Position numbers and translations under genes: made by a program. DNA of 64,000 nt, from assembly GCF_000829375.1 (NCBI RefSeq), contig NZ_AP014624.1, positions 248,001-312,000 of the forward strand, in the 5' to 3' direction. The DNA is from Chryseobacterium sp. StRB126. Lineage in GTDB: Bacteria; Bacteroidota; Bacteroidia; Flavobacteriales; Weeksellaceae. Positions 34,923 to 42,947 of the stretch are shown here, one piece after another. A model generated the notes under the pieces. That model did not search any database, was not told where the DNA came from, and saw only the letters and a program-made list of their open reading frames with translations. The first letter of the stretch is position 1, and every line of letters begins with the position of its first letter.

Positions 34923-37496
34923 ATGAAATTAATCAACAAATCGATTCTAACTGCTGTAATTACATTATCAACAGCTAGCGTCTATTACGCTCAAGAAGTT
35001 CAGGATTCAGCGAAAGCTAAATCTAAAGACATTGAGGAGGTAATCCTAAGAGGTGTTACAGATATCGCTAAAGATAGAAAGACACCGGTAGCAGTTTCTA
35101 CTATTAAAGCTGCACAGATTCTTGAAAGACAAGGTAACCAGGAGCTTGTAGAATTATTGAACACAACACCATCAATATATGCAACAAAAGGTGGTGGTGG
35201 TTTTGGGGATTCACAACTTACTATTCGTGGTTTTGAAACCAGAAACATTGCCGTAATGGTAAACGGTATGCCAGTAAATGATATGGAAACAGGTGCTGTG
35301 TACATGTCAAACTGGACAGGTTTATCAGATGTAACAAGTACTATGCAGGTACAAAGAGGACTTGGTTCTTCCAAATTAGCAATTGCTTCTGTAGGAGGAA
35401 CAATGAACTTCCTTACCCGTTCTGCAGATATGAAACAAGGTGGAGCTATAAGATTAGGTATTGGTAATAATGATTTCTTAAAAACATCTTTCGCTTATAA
35501 CACAGGTAAATCTGAAAACGGATGGGCTGCTTCATTCTTAATGGCAAGACAGGCAGGAGGTACATACGTACAAAATACAGATTACGAATCATATACTTAT
35601 TTCTTTGCATTAGGATATCAGCCAAACAAGAAGCATAACGTACAGTTTATGATCACTTCTTCTCCACAATGGCATGACCAAAGATCTTTCGCTCCAACAA
35701 TTGGTAATTATATCAAATATAATCCTGATCATGATGGTTCACCATATAGACCATACAATGCCGACTATGGTTACCGTACAATAGACGGGCAAAGAACTCC
35801 AATAGCAAATGCTATGAACTATTATGCCAAGCCTGTAATAATGGTAAACTGGGACTGGACAATGAGTGAAAAATCTACTTTAAGTACAGTAGCTTACATG
35901 TCTAACGGACGTGGTGGTGGAGCAAGAAACCTTGGTGCTGTTGGTGGACAGGGAATGAGTGGCTTTGTTGATAATACAGACGGACATTATAACTATGATG
36001 CAATCTTTGCTGCTAACGGAGCTGTAACCCCTACTCTTGGTGCTGCAAGAAATACACTAGTACGTACTTCAAGTGTGAACTCTCACAACTGGTATGGTAT
36101 CTTGATGAACTTCCAACACAAAATCAACGATAACTGGAATTTCTCTGTAGGAACAGATGATAGATATTACTATGGATATCACTATCAGGTGCTTTCTGAT
36201 CTATACGGAGCAAAAGGATATACAGATGACACCAACAAGAACTTACCAACAAACAATATTGTTAGTAATACATATGACTACAAAAAACTAACATGGAATC
36301 CTTTCGGTGGATCAAATGCACCACTACAAGATAGAGTTTCATTCAGTAATGATGGTGAGGTTCTTTGGTACAGTGGTTTCGGACAGGTAGAATATTCTAC
36401 TGAAAAGTTAACGGCTTATGTACAAGGATCAGTATCTAACCAGGCTTACCAGAGAATTGATGACTTTATAAAACCGGGATCAACTCAACAAGGTCAAACT
36501 GTTGACAGAAAGACAGGATTTAAAAACCTTTTCGGATTTAATATTAAAGGGGGGGCCAACTATAACATCAACAACAATCATAACGTGTTTGCTAATGTTG
36601 GATATTATAGTAAGCAACCTTTAATGAGCTCTGTATATCCAAGTAACCAGCAAGTAGTAAACCCTACTTTAACTAATGAGAAAATTTTCTCTGTGGAACT
36701 AGGTTATGGATTCAAAACATCTAACTTCAACGCTAAAGTTAACTTATATAGAACTGAGTGGAAAGACAGATGGTTCAGAAGAAGCAATGTAATTTTCGAC
36801 AACAATGTTAGAGGATACTCGGAAATCAGTGGAATTACCCAACTTCACCAAGGAGCAGAATTTGAAGCGAACTACAGACTAAACAAATTCATAGAATTCC
36901 AAGGTATGTTCTCTTGGGGAGATTATCAATTCAAAGGAAATGCTACAGGTGCTAACTTCCAGGATGACAATACCCCAATTGCAACAAATGGGAAAAATAC
37001 ATCTACACTTTATCTAGATAAAGTAAAAGTGGGAGGTACAAACAACAACAGTATCCCACAAACTACGGCTTCATTAGGCTTTACAGCAACTCCTGTTACA
37101 GACCTTAAAATATATGGTAACTGGCAATATGTAGGAAAACTTTACTCTACTGTTAATATGACAGATTTCCTTACTCCTGATAAAACAGCTTTACAATTAC
37201 CTGATTTCAATTTATTTAACGTAGGGGCATCTTACAAACTTAAATTGAAAAACCCAAATCAATATTTTACTCTTGGTGTTAACGTAAACAACCTGTTTGA
37301 TATTACTTATATCCAGGATGGTGTAACAAATATCAAAACAACGGATCTAGTAAATCCAACAGCTAAGCCGGGAGCAGCTGATTATGGTGTTACTTATGAA
37401 CAAGCTGGAAGAGTTTATAAAGGTATTGCAGATGGAAACAGAGTATTCTTCGGATTCGGAAGAACTTGGTCTACAACCTTATCTTTCAACTTCTAA
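34923..37496 (+). CDS. TonB-dependent outer-membrane receptor
   Basis: An 857-residue receptor with signal peptide to about residue 22 (LTAVITLSTASVYYAQ), no carboxypeptidase-like N-terminal domain, a TonB-box-like region (DIEEVILRG), plug domain (TPSIYATKGGGGFGDSQLTIRGFE, NGMPVNDMETGAVY, QRGLGSSKLAIASVGGTMNF) and a 22-strand barrel ending in Phe (RTWSTTLSFNF). The C-terminal GVNVNNLFDITYIQDG is usual for the family. No SusD partner beside it, so it is not a SusCD glycan system; a metal-chelate or small-molecule substrate is more likely. A strong terminator follows. Confidence 0.92.
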   Translation: MKLINKSILTAVITLSTASVYYAQEVQDSAKAKSKDIEEVILRGVTDIAKDRKTPVAVSTIKAAQILERQGNQELVELLNTTPSIYATKGGGGFGDSQLTIRGFETRNIAVMVNGMPVNDMETGAVYMSNWTGLSDVTSTMQVQRGLGSSKLAIASVGGTMNFLTRSADMKQGGAIRLGIGNNDFLKTSFAYNTGKSENGWAASFLMARQAGGTYVQNTDYESYTYFFALGYQPNKKHNVQFMITSSPQWHDQRSFAPTIGNYIKYNPDHDGSPYRPYNADYGYRTIDGQRTPIANAMNYYAKPVIMVNWDWTMSEKSTLSTVAYMSNGRGGGARNLGAVGGQGMSGFVDNTDGHYNYDAIFAANGAVTPTLGAARNTLVRTSSVNSHNWYGILMNFQHKINDNWNFSVGTDDRYYYGYHYQVLSDLYGAKGYTDDTNKNLPTNNIVSNTYDYKKLTWNPFGGSNAPLQDRVSFSNDGEVLWYSGFGQVEYSTEKLTAYVQGSVSNQAYQRIDDFIKPGSTQQGQTVDRKTGFKNLFGFNIKGGANYNINNNHNVFANVGYYSKQPLMSSVYPSNQQVVNPTLTNEKIFSVELGYGFKTSNFNAKVNLYRTEWKDRWFRRSNVIFDNNVRGYSEISGITQLHQGAEFEANYRLNKFIEFQGMFSWGDYQFKGNATGANFQDDNTPIATNGKNTSTLYLDKVKVGGTNNNSIPQTTASLGFTATPVTDLKIYGNWQYVGKLYSTVNMTDFLTPDKTALQLPDFNLFNVGASYKLKLKNPNQYFTLGVNVNNLFDITYIQDGVTNIKTTDLVNPTAKPGAADYGVTYEQAGRVYKGIADGNRVFFGFGRTWSTTLSFNF

Positions 37497-37525
37497 TTAT
37501 CACAATATTAGATTTTATAAATATG

Positions 37526-37551
37526 AATCCCGGCTTTGAGCCGGGATTTTT
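37526..37551 (+). terminator. Terminator after the TonB receptor
   Basis: A 10-bp stem AATCCCGGCT/AGCCGGGATT, 3-nt loop, T5. It ends three bases before the next gene's -7 box. Confidence 0.9.
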
Positions 37552-37553
37552 GT

Positions 37554-37561
37554 TATCTTTG
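37554..37561 (+). promoter_or_regulatory. Predicted -7 box TATCTTTG for the small membrane protein
   Basis: Perfect TAnnTTTG, 20 nt before ATG 37582. The space for a -33 element is taken by the terminator hairpin above. Confidence 0.55.
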
Positions 37562-37581
37562 TGTACAAAAAAAATAGGATT

Positions 37582-38022
37582 ATGGATTTTTACAAGATTT
37601 TTCTTAGTGCACACAAAGGATTCGGATATTTAGAACTACTTTTAGTGGCATTATTTACTATTGCACTTTTAGCTACAATGTTCGGTTACAGTGGAAAAGT
37701 GAACAAATTTTTAAAGAAGACCACTCTCTTCACAATGATTTTCTTCCACGTTCAGTTTCTATTAGGAATATGCTTGTTATTCATATTTTCACCAGGTTTC
37801 AAAGCTGCATTAGATTCAGGAACATTAATGAAGGATGCCTACAGCAGACAGACATTTGTTGAACATCCGTTCTCTATGTTAATTGCAGCAATATTAATGA
37901 CCATCATCAACAAAAAAGTAAAATCAAACGATACAATTTCTCTGGGTATTACCATTATGGGATTAATTGCAGTAGGTTTATTTGCATTCGCTTTCCCTTG
38001 GACAAGAGTCTTTGGGGCTTAA
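37582..38022 (+). CDS. Four-helix membrane protein (cytochrome b-like annotation in relatives)
   Basis: A 146-residue protein from ATG 37582; the in-frame GTG at 37561 overlaps the promoter box and is rejected. Four hydrophobic helices: LELLLVALFTIALLATMF, LFTMIFFHVQFLLGICLLFIF, PFSMLIAAILMTIIN, GITIMGLIAVGLFAFAF. Conserved-looking histidines lie in helix 1 (SAHKGFGY), helix 2 (FFHVQF) and before helix 3 (VEHPF), which fits a small haem protein, but this is not proven. 67 nt before asd. Confidence 0.7.
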   Translation: MDFYKIFLSAHKGFGYLELLLVALFTIALLATMFGYSGKVNKFLKKTTLFTMIFFHVQFLLGICLLFIFSPGFKAALDSGTLMKDAYSRQTFVEHPFSMLIAAILMTIINKKVKSNDTISLGITIMGLIAVGLFAFAFPWTRVFGA

Positions 38023-38089
38023 AAAAGATAAAGAAATTATATGCGTTATAATTTATAAATAGTTTAATCTTAAATTTTTAATTAAATCA

Positions 38090-39082
38090 ATGAAAGTAGC
38101 TGTAGTAGGTTCAACAGGAATGGTTGGAGAAGTTATGCTGAAAGTTTTGGAAGAAAGGAACTTCCCTGTAACAGAATTAATTCCGGTAGCTTCCGAAAAA
38201 TCTGTAGGTAAAAAGGTGAAGTATAAACAGAAGGAATTTACGATTGTAAGCATGAAAGACGCTATAGCTGCCAAACCGGACATTGCTATCTTTTCTGCCG
38301 GAGGTTCTACTTCTCTGGAATTTGCCCCCTTATTTGCAGAAGCTGGAGTAACAGTTATTGACAACTCTTCAGCATGGAGAATGGATCCTGATAAAAAATT
38401 AGTCGTTCCTGAAATTAATGCAGATGTACTGACTAAAGAAGACAAGATCATTGCAAATCCGAACTGTTCTACCATTCAGTTGGTAATGGTTTTAGGACCT
38501 TTGAACAAAAAATATGATTTAAAAAGAGTAGTTGTTTCTACTTACCAATCTGTAACAGGTACAGGGAAAGCTGCTGTTGACCAATTAAACGGAGAAATCA
38601 ACGGGGATGATTCTGCTGCTAAAGTATATCCATATCAGATCTTCAAGAACGCATTGCCTCATTGTGATGTATTTGCTGATGATGATTATACTAAAGAAGA
38701 AATTAAATTAATGAAAGAGCCTAAGAAAATTCTGGGTGACGATACATTCAATTTAACAGCTACTGCAGTAAGAGTTCCGGTTCAGGGAGGTCACTCAGAA
38801 AGTGTAAACATCGAATTTGAAAACGAATTTGAGTTAGATGAAGTAAGAAAAATTTTATCTGAAACTCCTGGCGTAGTCGTAATGGATGATGTAAAAAACA
38901 ACCACTACCCGATGCCGCTGTATTCAGAAGGAAAAGATGAAGTCTTTGTAGGAAGAATAAGACGAGACCTGTCTCAGCCGAAAACGCTCAACCTTTGGAT
39001 TGTAGCAGACAATCTGAGGAAAGGAGCAGCAACAAACGCTGTACAAATTGCAGAATACCTTGTAGCAAATAACTTAGTATAA
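38090..39082 (+). CDS. asd: Aspartate-semialdehyde dehydrogenase
   Basis: A 330-residue enzyme that reduces aspartyl phosphate with NADPH, the branch point to lysine/diaminopimelate, threonine and methionine. Marks: NADP-binding VVGSTGMVGEVML at residues 4-16, SAGGSTSLEFAP, DNSSAWRMD, catalytic Cys126 in NPNCSTIQLV, TYQSVTGTGKAAVDQL and the active-site RVPVQGGHSESVN. Length and motifs are complete. Followed by its own terminator. Confidence 0.96.
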   Translation: MKVAVVGSTGMVGEVMLKVLEERNFPVTELIPVASEKSVGKKVKYKQKEFTIVSMKDAIAAKPDIAIFSAGGSTSLEFAPLFAEAGVTVIDNSSAWRMDPDKKLVVPEINADVLTKEDKIIANPNCSTIQLVMVLGPLNKKYDLKRVVVSTYQSVTGTGKAAVDQLNGEINGDDSAAKVYPYQIFKNALPHCDVFADDDYTKEEIKLMKEPKKILGDDTFNLTATAVRVPVQGGHSESVNIEFENEFELDEVRKILSETPGVVVMDDVKNNHYPMPLYSEGKDEVFVGRIRRDLSQPKTLNLWIVADNLRKGAATNAVQIAEYLVANNLV

Positions 39083-39098
39083 ACTAACAAAATAAAAA

Positions 39099-39128
39099 AG
39101 AGTCTCAGAATTGAGATTCTTTTTTTTA
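39099..39128 (+). terminator. Terminator after asd
   Basis: Stem AGAGTCTCA/TGAGATTCT (one G-T pair), 4-nt loop, followed by T8. Confidence 0.85.
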
Positions 39129-39140
39129 TCAAACACATTT

Positions 39141-40127
39141 ATGAGTACCCACAAAGAAAAAATAGGATTCCAGAAAATCATTGCAGCATTTGGAGTTATT
39201 CTTTTTGTAGGAAAGATTATTGCATGGAAGCTTACCAATTCCGATGCTGTGTTCTCCGATGCCATGGAAAGCATTGTGAATGTCATCAGTGCATTTATGG
39301 GATTGTATTCACTTCATCTCGCAGCAAAACCAAAGGATGAAGACCATCCTTACGGTCATGGAAAGGTTGAATTTGTTACTTCCGGTATTGAAGGTGCTTT
39401 AATTTCCATTGCCGGGTTAATGATTATTTATGAAGGTATAAACAGTCTTATTATAGGAAAAACCCTAAGCAAAATTGATTTAGGAATCTGGATCATTCTG
39501 GCCACGGCTATTATCAATTATCTGTTGGGCTATATTTCCATAAAGAAAGGGGAAAGAGAGAACTCCCTTGTTCTTATTTCCTCCGGAAAGCACCTTCAGT
39601 CTGATACCATCACAACCCTTGGAGTAGTCGCCAGTTTAGTGATTGTTTATTTCACCAAAATTTATTGGCTGGATTCTGTTGTTGCCTTGATATTTGGGCT
39701 TTATATCATATTCGTAGGCTATAAAATTGTAAGAAAATCATTAAGCGGTATCATGGACGAACAGGATCCGGAAATACTGCATCAGGTCATCAGAATCCTT
39801 GAAGCAAACAGGCATACAGAGTGGATTGATGTTCACAATATGAAAATTCAACAGTTTGGAGCATCTCTGCATATTGATGCCCACATCACCCTACCCTGGT
39901 ATTATGATCTTCGGGATGCCCATAACGAAATGGAAAAAGTTATCATCCTTTTGGCTAACAATATCAAAAGAAGCATTGAATTCAATTTTCATATGGATGA
40001 CTGCAAACCCATTTCATGTCCGGTATGTCAGATAGAAAACTGCCCTGTTCGTCAAAAGAACTTCATAAAAAGAGTGGAATGGACCGCAGAAAATGTAACA
40101 AGGGTGGATAAACATTCTCTAGAATAG
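39141..40127 (+). CDS. Cation diffusion facilitator (CDF) metal exporter
   Basis: A 328-residue membrane protein from ATG 39141, which gives the normal CDF N-terminus. About six helices: metal site in SDAMESIVNVIS (helix 2) and HLQSD (helix 5, the HxxxD motif), with the cytoplasmic loop DEDHPYGHGKVEFV. The C-terminal cytoplasmic domain ends with a Cys-rich segment DDCKPISCPVCQIENCPVRQKNF, five cysteines within about 20 residues that may sense or chaperone metal; this is unusual compared with standard CDF proteins. Probably exports Zn2+, Fe2+ or Co2+ in exchange for protons. Confidence 0.9.
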   Translation: MSTHKEKIGFQKIIAAFGVILFVGKIIAWKLTNSDAVFSDAMESIVNVISAFMGLYSLHLAAKPKDEDHPYGHGKVEFVTSGIEGALISIAGLMIIYEGINSLIIGKTLSKIDLGIWIILATAIINYLLGYISIKKGERENSLVLISSGKHLQSDTITTLGVVASLVIVYFTKIYWLDSVVALIFGLYIIFVGYKIVRKSLSGIMDEQDPEILHQVIRILEANRHTEWIDVHNMKIQQFGASLHIDAHITLPWYYDLRDAHNEMEKVIILLANNIKRSIEFNFHMDDCKPISCPVCQIENCPVRQKNFIKRVEWTAENVTRVDKHSLE

Positions 40128-40145
40128 AAGGCATACTATAAAAAA

Positions 40146-40209
40146 AAGGCTGAGAAAGCAAAAAATACAGGCACATTACAGCCCTAATAGCTTTCTCAGC
40201 CTTCTTTTT
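40146..40209. terminator. Bidirectional terminator between CDF and XrtF operon
   Basis: A 14-bp perfect stem AAGGCTGAGAAAGC/GCTTTCTCAGCCTT with a 30-nt loop, A-run on the left and T-run on the right, so it can serve both convergent units. Confidence 0.88.
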
Positions 40210-40640
40210 TATCTTCTTTCCATCTGTTTCCTGTAATAAAACATCGGAACGATCAGAAGTATGATTAAAGGCTGAATCACAAACCTTCGCATATAAAAAG
40301 AAAAGAGATACCCTATTTCGAATTTATTTTGAATACAAAACAGATAAATAGGAAACGCAATCGCGAAAACGATAACCATCATTAAAGCCCCTTGCATCGT
40401 CCACCGTTTATTTTTAAATAATCCCTGAATAATCAGACAGGAAAAAAAGAGGTTAAGGACAAATCTAAGCACATGCCCACCCATTAATTTTCCCCACTCA
40501 AACGCAGGAAAACTAATGTTTTTATTACCCTCATGAAAATAATCCAGAAAAGGATCATAAAACATCTTATTTTCCACCATTCTGACTCCTATCAGACCGC
40601 AGATTCCTAAAATAACAAGAAGCCAGCTAAGAATTTTCAT
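40209..40640 (-). CDS. Exosortase F system-associated membrane protein
   Basis: A 143-residue protein with about four helices (ILSWLLVILGICGLIGVRMVE, HVLRFVLNLFFSCLIIQGLF, MMVIVFAIAFPIYLFCI, FVIQPLIILLIVPMFYY). It has the family features ENKMFYDPFLDYFH after helix 1 and RF/RR residues before the last helix. It overlaps the 3' end of xrtF by 14 nt, so translation is coupled. In Flavobacteriia this partner is always next to XrtF; role unknown, perhaps assembly of or substrate hand-over to the transpeptidase. Confidence 0.85.
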   Translation of the reverse strand: MKILSWLLVILGICGLIGVRMVENKMFYDPFLDYFHEGNKNISFPAFEWGKLMGGHVLRFVLNLFFSCLIIQGLFKNKRWTMQGALMMVIVFAIAFPIYLFCIQNKFEIGYLFSFYMRRFVIQPLIILLIVPMFYYRKQMERR

Positions 40641-41157
40641 GTTTTAAAGCAAAGAATTTAATCCAGATTAACCAAAGTAAAACAACGCTGCCGTAAATAG
40701 CTGCCGGGAAAACAAAATCATGGAACATTTTACCATATTCTTTGTGCTCTGCCATTACAATATTCAATCCTACAATCCGTAAAAGATTCATAATATACAA
40801 TAAAACCAGTCCTGCCAAAACAAAAACAAAGGTCTTGGAACCTTTATAAAAAGCAAAAATAAAGGACACAAACAAGATCATGACAGAAATAGCATTACAC
40901 CCTTCCACCATTCTTGTTACATATTGCTTCTTTACATAAAACCACACCTGTTCGTTACTCACATCGTTGTAAAGTTGAGAGGGATAGCCTAAAACATTTT
41001 GTACCGCATTTACCTGGTTGGCAATAATTGTAGAAAAAGGATCCAAACCGGAATCCTTATTCGAATTCAGGTAAAATTGATACGCAAAAAGCAACACCAG
41101 ATAGATCATGATGAAGCGCAGTAAAATTCCTAACACCGGCTTAAAGTCCTTTAACAT
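40627..41157 (-). CDS. xrtF: Exosortase family protein XrtF
   Basis: A 176-residue multi-spanning cysteine protease/transpeptidase of the exosortase/archaeosortase family. The catalytic Cys87 sits in EGCNAISV, Arg127 in NLLRIVGLN, and His146 in FHDFVFPA, giving the Cys-Arg-His set of the family. Known exosortases process C-terminal PEP-CTERM-type signals of envelope proteins. No protein with an evident short LPXTG/PEP-like tripartite tail (motif, helix, Arg-rich end) is in the window. First gene of a two-gene operon; its -7 box is just 4 nt upstream of the ATG. Confidence 0.9.
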   Translation of the reverse strand: MLKDFKPVLGILLRFIMIYLVLLFAYQFYLNSNKDSGLDPFSTIIANQVNAVQNVLGYPSQLYNDVSNEQVWFYVKKQYVTRMVEGCNAISVMILFVSFIFAFYKGSKTFVFVLAGLVLLYIMNLLRIVGLNIVMAEHKEYGKMFHDFVFPAAIYGSVVLLWLIWIKFFALKHENS

Positions 41158-41161
41158 ACTA

Positions 41162-41169
41162 CAAAGATA
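41162..41169 (-). promoter_or_regulatory. Predicted -7 box TATCTTTG, 4 nt before the xrtF ATG
   Basis: Perfect TAnnTTTG on the minus strand; ATG at 41157. A leaderless transcript is predicted. Confidence 0.6.
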
Positions 41170-41386
41170 AAAATTAGGTTGTAATAACCTGAAGCAGAAG
41201 TAAGAAAGTTAAAATATAAAGCAGAATACCGGACACAGAGAACCTACATTACACTCTTAAGTGATAAATCGGTCAAAAAACATCAAATAAAGCCTATAAA
41301 ATATATACTACCCGTTATTTAAGCCTCCAGTCCTTCCCTCTCCCAGCTTCCAGTTTTCCTCTTAAAAACTATTCATGTTAAATTAG

Positions 41387-41394
41387 TATATTTG
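41387..41394 (+). promoter_or_regulatory. Predicted -7 box TATATTTG for the cell-wall recycling operon
   Basis: Perfect TAnnTTTG, 14 nt before ATG 41409. The rest of the 251-bp gap to xrtF shows nothing else clear. Confidence 0.55.
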
Positions 41395-41408
41395 TTTCCA
41401 TATTAATT

Positions 41409-42434
41409 ATGACTTCTGAAAACGCAAATCGATTTTTTGAAAGCCAATTAGGCAAAAAATCCACTGAATTCATCACATTAGCTCAAAGCGGTTCTGCTAG
41501 GGTCAACTTTCTGGCCATAACCGATACTGAAAAATACATCATCACCTACAATGAGAACCTTCCGGAAAATGAAAGTTTTCTTTATTATTCCGAGCTATTT
41601 TCTGCACTTAACCTGAATACACCTGCCATTCTTGCGATCTCAGAAGACAGGAAAATGTATGTACAGGAATTTTTAGGGGCAAAAACTTTATCGGAGGTAA
41701 TTACAAAAGAACATGTATCACCTCACGTAAAATCTTTGGTAAAGCAAACCCTTGAAAAACTTTTCAGATTACAGATCCAGACACAGGATAAAATTGATTT
41801 TTCCAAAACATTTGAATACGAAATTTATGATGAACTTCCGGTGATTCATGATCTGTATTATTTTAAAAACTTTGTGGCTGATGTTCTGGAGCTGGAATAT
41901 AATAAATCTACCTTACTGAAAGAATTTAAAAAAATTGCAGCATTGGTAGAGAACCTTGAACCTAAAGGTATCATGATTCGGGATTTTCAGGCCAGAAACA
42001 TCATGGTTAATGAAAAAGATGAAGTTTCATTTATTGATTATCAATCGGCAATGAAAGGCCCTTTGATGTACGATGTCATTTCATTTCTGTTTCAAGCCAA
42101 AGCCAATTTCCCTGAAAGCTTTAAAAATGAAATGCTGGATTTTTACATCCAACTCTTTGAAGATCAAAAAACTCAGCTTCAACTAAAAGATTCAGTTAAG
42201 CCAATACAGATGATGAGATTCCTTCAAGTCTTAGGAGCATACGGCTTTAGGGGATTAATTCAAAGGAAGCAACATTTTATAGCAAGCCTTGAAAAGGGAA
42301 TCCAAAATATCACAGAATTTGCCTCATCCTGGGAGAATATGAAAAACTATCCGGAGCTTAGCAAAGTCATAGAACAGTTGTCTTCTTCTAAAACAGAACA
42401 GAAGATTAAAGAAATATTAAATTTGAACCATTAA
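41409..42434 (+). CDS. AmgK-like amino-sugar kinase (aminoglycoside phosphotransferase fold)
   Basis: A 341-residue protein-kinase-like phosphotransferase. N-lobe with SGSARVNFLAITDTEKYIITYN; hinge and P-loop equivalents at the start; catalytic loop IRDFQARNIMV with Asp192 and Asn197, and metal-binding Asp210 in FIDYQSAMKGPLMYDVISFLF. This is the form of AmgK, the anomeric MurNAc/GlcNAc kinase of peptidoglycan recycling. The MurU-like gene 1 kb downstream supports this reading. Its final codons (LNLNH-stop) fall inside a repeat that flanks the GxxExxY gene, so its C-terminus may have been changed by an insertion. It is the first gene of the operon. Confidence 0.82.
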   Translation: MTSENANRFFESQLGKKSTEFITLAQSGSARVNFLAITDTEKYIITYNENLPENESFLYYSELFSALNLNTPAILAISEDRKMYVQEFLGAKTLSEVITKEHVSPHVKSLVKQTLEKLFRLQIQTQDKIDFSKTFEYEIYDELPVIHDLYYFKNFVADVLELEYNKSTLLKEFKKIAALVENLEPKGIMIRDFQARNIMVNEKDEVSFIDYQSAMKGPLMYDVISFLFQAKANFPESFKNEMLDFYIQLFEDQKTQLQLKDSVKPIQMMRFLQVLGAYGFRGLIQRKQHFIASLEKGIQNITEFASSWENMKNYPELSKVIEQLSSSKTEQKIKEILNLNH

Positions 42435-42464
42435 GCTGCTTTAAGGTTTTAAGAATATTAAGAG
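42426..42464 (+). repeat. Left imperfect inverted repeat of the GxxExxY cassette
   Basis: Begins AACCATTAAG and goes on with TTTAAGG/TTTTAAG words at about 9-10-nt spacing. The first 9 bases cover the last codons and stop of the AmgK-like gene. Pairs in inverted orientation with 42884-42926. Confidence 0.7.
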
Positions 42465-42465
42465 A

Positions 42466-42870
42466 ATGACCAAAAAAGAAATTACACAGCTATCATCTGA
42501 AATTACTGGCTTTGCTATTAAAGTCCATAAAATTCTTGGTCCGGGTCTTCTTGAAAGCGTTTATGAAGAATGTTTAAAAATTGAGCTCCTTAAAAATGGT
42601 TATAATGTTCAACAACAATTAGTAACCTCTATTAATTATGAAGGAGTTGAAATTGAAACAAACCTTATTGTAGATTTGCTTGTTAATGATACTCTTATTA
42701 TAGAATTAAAAGCTGTAGAAGAGTTACTACCGATTCATGAAGCCCAACTACTCACTTATATGAAAGTTCTTAAAAAGCCACAAGGATTATTAATTAACTT
42801 TTTCACCAACAACATTACAAAGTCATTAAAACCATTTATCAATGAATATTTCAGGGAACTTCCTGACTAA
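42466..42870 (+). CDS. GxxExxY family protein
   Basis: A 134-residue protein. The family name motif is visible as GPGLLESVYEE (G-P-G-L-x-E-x-x-Y), followed by LKIELLKNGY, the central VDLLVNDTLIIELKAVEEL (acidic-Lys pattern of PD-(D/E)XK-like nucleases, Asp-x(n)-Glu-x-Lys) and HEAQLLTYMKVLKKPQGLLINF. The fold is nuclease-like but no activity is established. It is bounded by imperfect inverted repeats and lies inside an operon where it has no obvious job, so it looks like an inserted cassette. A short palindrome at 42871-42888 directly follows the stop. Confidence 0.88.
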   Translation: MTKKEITQLSSEITGFAIKVHKILGPGLLESVYEECLKIELLKNGYNVQQQLVTSINYEGVEIETNLIVDLLVNDTLIIELKAVEELLPIHEAQLLTYMKVLKKPQGLLINFFTNNITKSLKPFINEYFRELPD

Positions 42871-42888
42871 ATTTTGATTTATCAAAAT
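42871..42888 (+). repeat. Palindrome after the GxxExxY stop codon
   Basis: ATTTTGAT-TT-ATCAAAAT, an 8-bp perfect stem. No T-run follows, so it is not a convincing terminator; it could be part of the repeat element. Confidence 0.55.
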
Positions 42889-42926
42889 CTTAACTTACCT
42901 TAAAAACTTAAAATACCTTAATGGTT
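42884..42926 (-). repeat. Right imperfect inverted repeat of the GxxExxY cassette
   Basis: On the minus strand it begins AACCATTAAG, identical to the first ten bases of the left copy, then continues with TTTTAAG and TTTTTAAG words. It ends 21 nt before the next ATG. Confidence 0.7.
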
Positions 42927-42947
42927 TAAAATAAAATAAAGAAGAAA

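Noticed and set aside
37561..37581. GTG start at 37561 for the small membrane protein
   Set aside because: It shares its G with the -7 box and would lie at or before the transcription start; ATG 37582 is preferred.
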